From: a virus
Reading direction: 5' to 3' (one strand)
Virus record (IMG/VR): IMGVR_UViG_3300021602_000165
Location: 1 to 49,380 of that record
DNA length: 49,380 nucleotides
Under the pieces are notes generated by a model. That model worked only from the letters and a program-made list of their open reading frames with translations. It was not told the DNA's origin and ran no database searches. Made by a program: the position numbers and the translations under genes. Below, one piece after another: positions 9,070 to 16,288 of this stretch (positions are counted from its first letter, which is position 1; each line of letters starts with the position of its first letter).

Positions 9070-9342
9070 ATGAAGTGGGGTTGGGACTATAATCGTAACG
9101 GTCGGTCTATCGGTAACGAACCATACCCATCTAAGCAATTGAGCATCAGTACCGATTCAAATGAATTTGGTGACCCTATTCGTTTTAGTGTGACCCCGGC
9201 AAATGGTGGGGTTGTGGTCACTGTCCGCACATACGATAAATTAAAAGATCGATCAAAAGAAACTGTACACGTAATACCCGATGACACTGATTACGCCAAG
9301 GCAGTTGGAGACCTCGTTGCAATGGAGATTCTAAAATCATGA
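9070..9342 (+). CDS. Conserved small phage protein, paralogue of 28405-28722
   Basis: 90 residues from ATG 9070, chosen because GGAG (9059-9062) lies 7 bases upstream; an earlier in-frame ATG at 9043 lacks such a site. The C-terminal half (RFSVTPANGGVVVTV, then HVIPDD, then AVGDLVAMEILKS) aligns with the same half of the protein at 28405-28722 (KASGGWVVQV, HIIPDD, ELGKIIMMSCLKG). Function unknown. Confidence 0.65.
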   Translation: MKWGWDYNRNGRSIGNEPYPSKQLSISTDSNEFGDPIRFSVTPANGGVVVTVRTYDKLKDRSKETVHVIPDDTDYAKAVGDLVAMEILKS

Positions 9343-9788
9343 ACCAAGAATTAAGAGAAACAATAGACCGCGTTACCCATGCGGCAAAACGAGAAATTTG
9401 GGTTACATTCCGCAAGGAAGGCATTCACTGCTATCCAGCGGCAGCAACTGATCCGTTACTAAATACTAATAATGAATACAACGTTGCGTTCCTTGCTAAT
9501 CCTCATCGCCATATATTTCATTTCAGGGTGTCAATCGATGTGTTCCATAATGACAGGGACATCGAGTTCATCCAGTTCAAACGATGGTGCGAGTCGTTGT
9601 ATAATGGTTCGACTTCCGTTTTAGCTTTAGACTACAAGTCCTGCGAAATGATTGCAGATGACTTGTATATCCAAATTGCCGCACGTTATCCAAATCGTGC
9701 AGTAACAATTGAAGTATCCGAGGACGGTGAAAACGGATGTTCAATTACATATAACCTCACCCGTCCATATCAATCAATCGTAATTTAA
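9339..9788 (+). CDS. QueD/PTPS-like T-fold paralogue
   Basis: 149 residues. The pattern mirrors QueD/6-pyruvoyl-tetrahydropterin synthase: a first His (EGIHCYP, H30), a His pair (PHRHIFHFRV, H56 and H58) where QueD has HGH, SCEMIADDL where QueD has PTxEN, and IEVSEDGENG where QueD has its substrate-binding Glu strand. IEFIQFKRWCESLY replaces the usual DF..LK segment. It is not the canonical QueD, which is at 20767. It may act on a related pterin or be a structural paralogue. The overlap with the upstream gene suggests coupling. Confidence 0.5.
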   Translation: MNQELRETIDRVTHAAKREIWVTFRKEGIHCYPAAATDPLLNTNNEYNVAFLANPHRHIFHFRVSIDVFHNDRDIEFIQFKRWCESLYNGSTSVLALDYKSCEMIADDLYIQIAARYPNRAVTIEVSEDGENGCSITYNLTRPYQSIVI

Positions 9789-9798
9789 AGGAAGCATC

Positions 9799-10065
9799 AT
9801 GGCCCAAGAATGGCTTGCTAAGTATCTGCGTATGAAACCCGAAGTCAGTGAAATTTTTGATGATCTTGAAACTTATCATCAATTTTGTGTGGACTACGGT
9901 TACCCGTTTGATGAATCACATCTTTATAACGAACGTACTCATTATGGTGAGTTTGTTAAGATGACCAAGGGACGCGAACCCTGGGATCAATGGCGTACTC
10001 CCAAGCGTGAGCGCAAAGATTTTGTGCCGCGTAGTGAGTGGAAACCACGCAGGAACAATGCGTAA
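9799..10065 (+). CDS. Conserved small phage protein
   Basis: 88 residues behind an AAGGAAG ribosome site. Visible motifs are MKPEVSEIFDDLETYHQFC in the first half and a basic C-terminus (PKRERKDFVPRSEWKPRR). I recognise the EVSxIFDDLE segment from small phage proteins of unknown function. The basic tail could bind nucleic acid. Confidence 0.6.
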   Translation: MAQEWLAKYLRMKPEVSEIFDDLETYHQFCVDYGYPFDESHLYNERTHYGEFVKMTKGREPWDQWRTPKRERKDFVPRSEWKPRRNNA

Positions 10066-10200
10066 ATGTATAGAGTTAGTTACTACATGGCTGGCGGATC
10101 TAAGGTTCACAAAACGTTTAGCACGTTAGATGAGGCTATTAGATTTTCCATCTCTCCCCAGGTGGGGTTTGAAAACTTTTTTCAAATTATTAAAGAATAA
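10066..10200 (+). CDS. Very small protein (44 aa)
   Basis: An uninterrupted 44-codon frame (MYRVSYYMAGGSKVH...) from ATG 10066, directly after the upstream TAA, ending at a TAA whose last A begins the next ATG. This tight tiling, typical of the rest of the window, is the main evidence that it is translated. The pattern YRVSYYMAGG...FSTLDEAIRF looks like a small beta-hairpin plus helix. Function unknown. Confidence 0.5.
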   Translation: MYRVSYYMAGGSKVHKTFSTLDEAIRFSISPQVGFENFFQIIKE

Positions 10201-11387
10201 TGAAATTATATAAAATGCGTAAATTATGGTACATGGGACTTGAACCCTATAAAGCAAGATATACACTACAGTTACAAGACTGGAATGAAGCGGTATTTAA
10301 ACGTCGCGGAATTAACTACGAACTTGTGACTGGAGAAACAATTAGTAATGATCAGGCTATTGTAACGGGGCAAGTATTAGATGCACACGGACGTACTTAC
10401 TTTGGTATGAGTCAACTAATGAACCTTGTACGTAAGATGAAACAAGGAGAAGTTACGCATGAAGATGTTATCTATTTTGAAGATATGTTCCAGCCCGGTA
10501 TTGAGAGCCTACCTTATATTCTCGATCAAATCGATCCTGCTCATAGGCCTCGCATTGCTGTACGTTGCCTTGCACAAAGTATTGATCCAGATGACTTCGT
10601 TCATGTATGGGGTATGGCTAAGTGGATGGGACTTTATGAGAAGATGGTGGATAGTTTTGCGGATATTGTATTAGCATCAAACGAAGAAATGGTCATGCAC
10701 ATGAAGATTGCAGGCTGGGAAGCCCCCCTATACAACATCTCTGGATTGGCGTTCGGCAAAGATGAAGTACGTGCAAGAGTACCAGGTCCATTAAAACCAT
10801 TCAACGAGCGTACGATGCGTGTGGGTTTTGCGGCACGATGGGATCAAGAAAAACAGCCAGACTTCTTTATGGATCTAGCTGAACGTTTTCATTCGCAAAA
10901 TCCTAACTGTGAGTTTGCTGTATTCTCTGGTAGCAAACTTAAATCAAATAACAATAGTTATATGAACCGTACACGTGACTTGCAGGCACGTGGTGTATTA
11001 AAGATATACGAGGATTTAGAAAAGAATGATTACTATACTCTCCTTAACGATACTCGTGTGTTGTTTAATTGCGCCCTACAAGATTGGGTATCTAACACAG
11101 TTTCCGAAGCTGATACTTTGGGTGCTAATGTGTTGTATCCTGCTTATCGCAGTTTCCCCGAGACATTTGCAAACGATCCAGAACGACTTTATGTTCCTTG
11201 GTCATTGGATGATGCCAGTGGAAAATTAACTAAATTATTAGCGGCACCCCATGTAAATCAAGGACGGATTAGCGAGTGGACTGATGGTACAATTGATAGA
11301 ATAGTAGATATCCTTGAAGGCAAGGGTGAACAATGGAAACGTATGAATACCGATTATCGTAAACATACACATGAAAGCAAGTATTAA
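10200..11387 (+). CDS. Glycosyltransferase, GT-B fold (GT4-like)
   Basis: 395 residues. The C-terminal domain starts at MRVGFAARWDQEKQPDFF near 200, the usual beginning of the nucleotide-sugar-binding half of GT-B enzymes. It has LEKNDYYTLLNDTRVLFNC and SNTVSEADTLGANVLYP, matching the region with the conserved acidic residue that contacts the donor. The N-terminal half carries a Rossmann-like acceptor domain. It precedes the GalE and ADP-heptose genes, so it could use one of those donors. Target (DNA, virion or host surface) unknown. Confidence 0.7.
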   Translation: MKLYKMRKLWYMGLEPYKARYTLQLQDWNEAVFKRRGINYELVTGETISNDQAIVTGQVLDAHGRTYFGMSQLMNLVRKMKQGEVTHEDVIYFEDMFQPGIESLPYILDQIDPAHRPRIAVRCLAQSIDPDDFVHVWGMAKWMGLYEKMVDSFADIVLASNEEMVMHMKIAGWEAPLYNISGLAFGKDEVRARVPGPLKPFNERTMRVGFAARWDQEKQPDFFMDLAERFHSQNPNCEFAVFSGSKLKSNNNSYMNRTRDLQARGVLKIYEDLEKNDYYTLLNDTRVLFNCALQDWVSNTVSEADTLGANVLYPAYRSFPETFANDPERLYVPWSLDDASGKLTKLLAAPHVNQGRISEWTDGTIDRIVDILEGKGEQWKRMNTDYRKHTHESKY

Positions 11388-11406
11388 TTTAACTCAGGAG
11401 ATGAAA

Positions 11407-11619
11407 ATGGCAACAGCAAAAACAGTAAATAAACTCAACGATAAGTTGACAAAAATTAACGAAAACTTTACAATTAATATGTACGACAATGGCTTCATGG
11501 TAGAAGCTGGCGGTCGCAATAAAAAAGGCGACTATGTTAATGCCAAGATTCTATGTAACACATTAGATGAAGTATTGTCTTTGGTTAAAGAAGCTGGCGA
11601 AATGGATCGAGACGTTTAA
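11407..11619 (+). CDS. Small unknown protein
   Basis: 70 residues from ATG 11407, six bases after AGGAG (11396-11400); the ATG at 11401 would be too close. Features are a Lys-rich helix, then NMYDNGFMVEAGGR and a helix LDEVLSLVKEAGEMD. No family recognised. Confidence 0.6.
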   Translation: MATAKTVNKLNDKLTKINENFTINMYDNGFMVEAGGRNKKGDYVNAKILCNTLDEVLSLVKEAGEMDRDV

Positions 11620-11633
11620 GGAGATTAATAATC

Positions 11634-12044
11634 ATGGCACATTGGACTGTATCTACTGCGGAAAAGAAATCCTGTGAAGAGCGGGAGATTTGGACTAAAG
11701 GTAACAAAACTATTGTTCGTATTAACGGATTTCGTTGGGGTACATTTAGTGTAGAAACCAATGATGATAATCCGCCGGACGGAATTACTGCTGAGAACGA
11801 AGACAGCATTGATATGTATAGTCACTGCGGAGACAACATTGATACTATTGACCTAATATCAATGGACGATGGCTGGTACGGTGATTTTGAGTTTATTGGG
11901 TTTGAAGGAGACGAAGAACAAGAGATCCTTGATGCTATAGACGAAGCAGATGACTATTACGAATACCTAGAGGAAAACGGTTGGTCTAATGACGACACCG
12001 AAGGCTGGTTGCATGGTTCACTTGAAATCACAAAGGACGCATGA
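11634..12044 (+). CDS. Acidic small phage protein
   Basis: 136 residues, strongly acidic, especially residues 75-125 (GDEEQEILDAIDEADDYYEY). It has a GGAG site and overlaps galE by 4 bases. Strong acidity is seen in DNA mimics and in small phage regulators, but there is no motif to support either. Unknown function. Confidence 0.6.
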   Translation: MAHWTVSTAEKKSCEEREIWTKGNKTIVRINGFRWGTFSVETNDDNPPDGITAENEDSIDMYSHCGDNIDTIDLISMDDGWYGDFEFIGFEGDEEQEILDAIDEADDYYEYLEENGWSNDDTEGWLHGSLEITKDA

Positions 12045-13012
12045 AAAAAGTTATAGTAACAGGCGGATGTGGTTACATTGGTAGCCACATCGCTAGAGCC
12101 TTTAAATATAACTGTGATCAAGTAAACATTATTGATCAAGTCTTTCGCGAGCATACAGTCAAAGGTATAGATGGATACTTGATTGATGATTTTTCAAGCG
12201 ACTCTGCATTGGCATATATTATCAACACAGCACCCGATGTAATTGTGCATTGCGCTGGTACTAGTTTAGTGGGACCGAGCATGACCGACCCTGCTGAATA
12301 CTACGAAAATAATATTGTCAAGACCATTAAGCTATTAAATGTTATTAAGAATATGCCTAATCCGCCAATTATTCTTTTTAGTAGTAGTGCCAGTGTATAT
12401 GGTATTCCGGACTCGTGGCCTATTACCGAAGATAATGATGTTCAACCTATTAGCCCTTATGGTCGTACTAAAGCAATGACCGAAACTATACTGCGTGATT
12501 ATTTTACTGCGTATAATATTAATAGTATGTGTTTTAGATATTTCAATGCCGCGGGTGCAGAACCGTTCAGTTTTAATCTTGGGCAAGAACCAAAAGCAAC
12601 ACATATAATTGCACAAGCACTAGAAGCTAGTTTATCTAAACGTGCATTTTTTATTAATGGTGATGATTTTGATACCGAGGACGGAACATGTGTTCGTGAT
12701 TATATTCATGTATGGGATATTGCGACAGCCCATATCAAGGCCGTTAACTTTTTCTTTGAAGATTATCCGCAAAGCGGAGCATACATTTATAATCTTGGTA
12801 CTAAGACTGGTATCAGTAACAAACAAATCGTTGATTACGTGGCAAACAAATATGGATTACTCTTTGTAAAATATAGCCCACGTCGGATGGGAGACCCTGA
12901 TCTCCTAATAGCAGATTCCACTCGAGCGCAAGTTGAGCTTGGATGGAAACCCGAGCACAGCTCAATTGAATCTATAATTGATTCAGCATACACATGGTAT
13001 TGTCAAAAATGA
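12041..13012 (+). CDS. galE: UDP-glucose 4-epimerase-like (GalE)
   Basis: 323 residues of the extended SDR family. NAD-binding TGGCGYIGSH at 7-16, Ser of SSSASVYG, the YGRTK catalytic Tyr-Lys, then YFNAAGA and ATHIIAQALEA, which are GalE-typical, and a C-terminal GWKPEHS segment. Role: interconversion of UDP-Glc and UDP-Gal (or the N-acetyl forms), in the cytosol. It opens a run of overlapping sugar-nucleotide genes. Confidence 0.88.
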   Translation: MKKVIVTGGCGYIGSHIARAFKYNCDQVNIIDQVFREHTVKGIDGYLIDDFSSDSALAYIINTAPDVIVHCAGTSLVGPSMTDPAEYYENNIVKTIKLLNVIKNMPNPPIILFSSSASVYGIPDSWPITEDNDVQPISPYGRTKAMTETILRDYFTAYNINSMCFRYFNAAGAEPFSFNLGQEPKATHIIAQALEASLSKRAFFINGDDFDTEDGTCVRDYIHVWDIATAHIKAVNFFFEDYPQSGAYIYNLGTKTGISNKQIVDYVANKYGLLFVKYSPRRMGDPDLLIADSTRAQVELGWKPEHSSIESIIDSAYTWYCQK

Positions 13013-13380
13013 GATTAAACGGAATGGTTAAAAAGGGATGGGGCCATGAGCTGATATGGGCCACTAACGATCTCTACTGTGGTAAACTTATGCACTTTAA
13101 CAAAGATGCTAAGTTCAGTATGCATTTTCATTCTAACAAAGATGAAACATGGTTAATACTAGAAGGTAAGTTTGAACTACGTTATATTGATACCAAGGAT
13201 GCCAGCACCCACAGTAAAATACTAAAAGAAGGCGATACATGGCGCAATTATCCACTTGAACCACATCAATTGATATGCATTGAAGAAGGTATTGTTGTTG
13301 AAGTATCAACGCCGGATAGTGTCGAAGATAATTACCGTGTGGGTAAAGGTGACAGCCAGGCCAAAACGGAGAAGACATAA
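13009..13380 (+). CDS. Cupin-domain protein
   Basis: 123 residues from ATG 13009, overlapping the galE stop. Cupin motif 1 is seen as MHFHSNKDETWLILEGKFEL and motif 2 as LEPHQLICIEEGIVVEVS. Single-domain cupins of this type resemble the phosphomannose-isomerase C-terminal cupin and sugar epimerases or isomerases. Placement between galE and heptose genes supports a sugar role, but the substrate is unknown. Confidence 0.72.
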   Translation: MRLNGMVKKGWGHELIWATNDLYCGKLMHFNKDAKFSMHFHSNKDETWLILEGKFELRYIDTKDASTHSKILKEGDTWRNYPLEPHQLICIEEGIVVEVSTPDSVEDNYRVGKGDSQAKTEKT

Positions 13381-13865
13381 TGAAAACACTATATTTAGAC
13401 ATGGATGGCGTGGTAGCAGACTTCAATGCCTATGCTATAAAAACATTAACCAGGAAGATTGATGGTGACGAACGCTGGGCACCGGGCGAGTGGCGGAAAC
13501 TACGGGACAACCAACGACTATATAGGGATCTTGAACAGACTCCCGAAGCAGATCAATTGGTTGAATTTTGTCGCAATTTTTGTTTACAAAAAGAATATGC
13601 ACTATTATTTCTGACAGCAATTCCCAAGAAGAATGATGTACCCTGGGCATTCTATGATAAAGTATTATGGGCACAATTACGGTATCCTGACATTCCAGTT
13701 ATGTTTGGTCCATACAGCCAGGACAAACAACATCACTATTGTGCTGGCGACATTTTAATTGACGATCGTACAAGCAATATTGAACAATGGCGAGCCGCAG
13801 GCGGCTTTGGTATATTGCATAAGGGTAACCTGGCATCAACTATAGGACATCTACAATGTCTTTAG
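13380..13865 (+). CDS. HAD-superfamily phosphatase (possible GmhB-role enzyme)
   Basis: 161 residues with HAD motif I YLDMDGVVADF (D7, D9), motif II LLFLTAIP, and motif IV GDILIDDRTSNIEQW. By sequence it looks like the deoxyribonucleotidase (NT5C) type. It lies directly before the adenylyltransferase and kinase of an ADP-heptose pathway, which needs a heptose-1,7-bisphosphate 7-phosphatase (a HAD enzyme, GmhB). Its position suggests that job; its sequence does not prove it. Confidence 0.72.
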   Translation: MKTLYLDMDGVVADFNAYAIKTLTRKIDGDERWAPGEWRKLRDNQRLYRDLEQTPEADQLVEFCRNFCLQKEYALLFLTAIPKKNDVPWAFYDKVLWAQLRYPDIPVMFGPYSQDKQHHYCAGDILIDDRTSNIEQWRAAGGFGILHKGNLASTIGHLQCL

Positions 13866-14254
13866 TTGTAGTCAACGGTACGTTTGACATTTTGCATGTT
13901 GGCCATATTATGCTTCTTAATACTGCACGTAGTATGGGGGATTACCTTTTAGTATGCATCGATACCGACCGTAGAGTTGCAGAACTAAAAGGTGTAGACC
14001 GACCTATTAACAATCAAAGTGATCGCAGAGCTATGCTTAGTAATATTAAAGCCGTGGATCAAGTTGAATTGTTTGACACCGACCAAGATCTAATAGAGTT
14101 ATTAAAATTATATAAACCTACCATTATGGTCAAGGGCAGTGACTATAGGGGCAAACATATTGTTGGTGCTGAATATTGTAAAAGTATAGAATTTTTTGAA
14201 AGAACAAATGATTATTCCACAACAAAAACAATTCACAATATTATTAATCGGTGA
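13856..14254 (+). CDS. HldE C-terminal-like heptose-1-phosphate adenylyltransferase
   Basis: 132 residues of the cytidylyltransferase-like family. NGTFDILHVGH holds the HxGH nucleotide-binding signature, VKGSDYRGK follows near 95, and the end has STTKTI, matching the xSTT motif. Size and motifs fit the adenylyltransferase half of HldE/RfaE. Here it is a separate gene placed before the kinase, the reverse of the usual kinase-adenylyltransferase fusion. A glycerol-3-phosphate cytidylyltransferase (TagD) is the main alternative; the neighbours favour heptose. Confidence 0.78.
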   Translation: MSLVVVNGTFDILHVGHIMLLNTARSMGDYLLVCIDTDRRVAELKGVDRPINNQSDRRAMLSNIKAVDQVELFDTDQDLIELLKLYKPTIMVKGSDYRGKHIVGAEYCKSIEFFERTNDYSTTKTIHNIINR

Positions 14255-14972
14255 TTATTGCACTGACATATATCAATACGGAACAGTAGACCGCATTAGC
14301 CCAGAAGCACCAGTACCTGTATTTAAATTCAATTATGAAGAACAACGTCCCGGAATGGCGGGCAATGTATATCAAAATCTAATCGCACTTGGTTGCGATG
14401 TGCAATTCTTACATGGAAATACTTCAATCAAAACACGGCTAATTGATAGCCGTAGCAAACAACATATTGTACGAATTGATAATGATGTAGTATCAATGCC
14501 GCTAGAACTTGAGACTGATGTACCACCGGTATACGATGCAATTGTAATTAGTGATTACAATAAGGGGACTGTTAGTTACGAATTAATTGAAAAACTAAAG
14601 CACCAAGGTATTCCTGTTTTTATTGATACAAAGAAAACAGACCTAGCCAGGTTAGAAGGTTGCTACGTTAAAATTAACAGTTTAGAATATAGTCTTGCTA
14701 AAACATTTCCCACAGAGCTAATAGTTACTACAGGGAAAGACGGGGCGATGTATAAGGGTCAAACATATCCTACTCCTGTGGTTAGTATAACCGACACATG
14801 CGGCGCCGGCGATACTTTCTTAGCGGCACTAGTATATCAACAGCTAAGTACTAGTAATATACATCAAGCCATTGAATTTGCCAATGTAGCATCATCAATA
14901 ACCGTACAACATAGCGGTGTATATGCACCCACCTTAAAAGAAATAAATGAAAATATTACTAACCGGACATAA
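14208..14972 (+). CDS. HldE N-terminal-like heptose-7-phosphate kinase (PfkB family)
   Basis: About 254 residues. ATG 14208 is taken as start; a TTG at 14196 is in frame. The N-terminal pattern LLIGDYCTDIYQYGTVDRISPEAPVPVF is cited here by its core ISPEAPVPV, typical of RfaE/HldE. The ATP/catalytic motif DTCGAGDTF lies near 200 with the catalytic Asp. Role: phosphorylation of D-glycero-D-manno-heptose 7-phosphate at C1. It overlaps the adenylyltransferase by 47 bases and HldD by 26. It is shorter than the E. coli kinase domain by roughly 60 residues. Confidence 0.8.
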   Translation: MIIPQQKQFTILLIGDYCTDIYQYGTVDRISPEAPVPVFKFNYEEQRPGMAGNVYQNLIALGCDVQFLHGNTSIKTRLIDSRSKQHIVRIDNDVVSMPLELETDVPPVYDAIVISDYNKGTVSYELIEKLKHQGIPVFIDTKKTDLARLEGCYVKINSLEYSLAKTFPTELIVTTGKDGAMYKGQTYPTPVVSITDTCGAGDTFLAALVYQQLSTSNIHQAIEFANVASSITVQHSGVYAPTLKEINENITNRT

Positions 14973-15720
14973 TGGATTTATCGGTAGCCACATGCTTAAG
15001 GCCTTATCTGGCCACGAAGTTGCTACATACGAATGGGGCGATACATATCGTCATGGCGTTATGGGGTTTGATTGGGTTATACACCTGGGTGCAATTAGCT
15101 CAACTACAGAACGAGATATAGAAAAAGTACTCACACAAAATTTAGATTTTAGTATCAATCTATATGATGAATGTAAAACTTTTGGAGTCAACTTCCAATA
15201 TGCATCATCGGCTAGTATATATGGGCTAGTAAGTACGTTTAGCGAAGATGCTCCCCCGGATCCACGCACTCCGTATGCTTGGTCTAAGTATTTGTTTGAA
15301 CGATATGTACGTACTCACCCAAGTGGTAGTATTGTACAGGGCTTTAGGTATTTTAACGTGTACGGTCCCGATGGCGAAGGTCACAAAGGGTCACAAGCAA
15401 GCCCATACTACCAATTTGCTAAACAAGCAAAAGAAACCAATAGCATCAAACTGTTTAAAAACAGTGATAAATATCTTAGGGATTTTATTCACGTTGATGA
15501 ATTAGTGGCTACTCAGTTAAAATTTTTAAATGTTAAAGAATCCGGTATATGGAATGTTGGCACCGGGAACACAAAAAGTTTTGCTGATGTGGCAAAAACA
15601 TTTAATGTGAAACTAATCGAAATCCCAATGCCTGCTATATTAACAGACAGTTATCAAAAATATACTTGTGCGGATCGTACTAAATTAAATGAAACGTTAG
15701 CGAAATTAAATGAGTTTTAA
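14947..15720 (+). CDS. hldD: ADP-L-glycero-D-manno-heptose 6-epimerase (HldD)
   Basis: 257-residue extended SDR with diagnostic HldD segments: LLTGHNGFIGSH, HLGAISSTTE, YASSASIYG, the YAWSK catalytic pair, GFRYFNVYGP followed by GHKGSQAS, and RDFIHVDEL. Role: NADP-dependent inversion at C6 of ADP-D,D-heptose to ADP-L,D-heptose, the donor for inner-core LPS. It is about 50 residues shorter than the E. coli enzyme. Overlaps on both sides place it in one operon with the kinase and the DegT gene. Confidence 0.88.
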   Translation: MKILLTGHNGFIGSHMLKALSGHEVATYEWGDTYRHGVMGFDWVIHLGAISSTTERDIEKVLTQNLDFSINLYDECKTFGVNFQYASSASIYGLVSTFSEDAPPDPRTPYAWSKYLFERYVRTHPSGSIVQGFRYFNVYGPDGEGHKGSQASPYYQFAKQAKETNSIKLFKNSDKYLRDFIHVDELVATQLKFLNVKESGIWNVGTGNTKSFADVAKTFNVKLIEIPMPAILTDSYQKYTCADRTKLNETLAKLNEF

Positions 15721-16288
15721 CGCACTATTTGAATTTGAAGAAGCATTGGCCAAGTATACCGGGGCGCCATATGCCGTTGTGACCGATGGTGGGACTCATG
15801 CAATTGAACTATGTCTGCGATACAAAAAAGTTACCACATGCGAATTCACAGCACATACGTATCTTAGTATACCCATGCTTATGCATCACTTAAACATCAA
15901 GTATAGACTAATCAACGAAGATTGGCTTGGTGAGTATTGTTTTTATAATACAAATATATGGGATAGTGCCCGCAGATTGCAACCAGACATGTATAGGGAA
16001 AAACAAATGCAATGTCTGAGCTTTGGATATTCTAAACCGCTAGAGTTGGGCAAAGGTGGTGCAATACTACTTGATAATGTTGAAGCATACAAAGAGTTAA
16101 GCATGATGAGGTCGGATGGCAGGGACCTACACATCAATCCTTGGGAAACACAAACAACATTTAAGCCAGGATATCATTACTGCCCTACATTAGAATTATG
16201 TAACGAAGGTATCAAGAAACTTTCTGTTACCAACAGCGTACAGGATGTGGCATATCCAGACTGCCGTTTACTTAATATAACGAATTAA
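15710..16288 (+). CDS. Compact DegT/DnrJ/EryC1-type aminotransferase
   Basis: 192 residues against about 370-400 for the family. TDGGTHAIELCL matches the phosphate-binding N-terminus, NIWDSARRL carries D85 (pairs with the pyridine nitrogen of PLP), and SFGYSKPLELGKGGAIL carries K109 (Schiff base). It ends after a GYHYCPTLELCN segment corresponding to the GYNYRM motif, so the small C-terminal domain is missing. It may be a reduced functional enzyme, a subunit or a remnant. Its end overlaps the opposing ligase gene by 17 bases. Confidence 0.65.
   Translation: MSFNALFEFEEALAKYTGAPYAVVTDGGTHAIELCLRYKKVTTCEFTAHTYLSIPMLMHHLNIKYRLINEDWLGEYCFYNTNIWDSARRLQPDMYREKQMQCLSFGYSKPLELGKGGAILLDNVEAYKELSMMRSDGRDLHINPWETQTTFKPGYHYCPTLELCNEGIKKLSVTNSVQDVAYPDCRLLNITN

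Noticed and set aside
9603-9620. GGTTCGACTTCC, resembling a tRNA T-arm
   Set aside because: It lies inside the T-fold protein gene and no acceptor or anticodon stem can be built around it.
13009-13380. Cupin gene as the missing GmhA isomerase
   Set aside because: GmhA has a SIS fold; this protein has clear cupin motifs, so it cannot be assigned that step.
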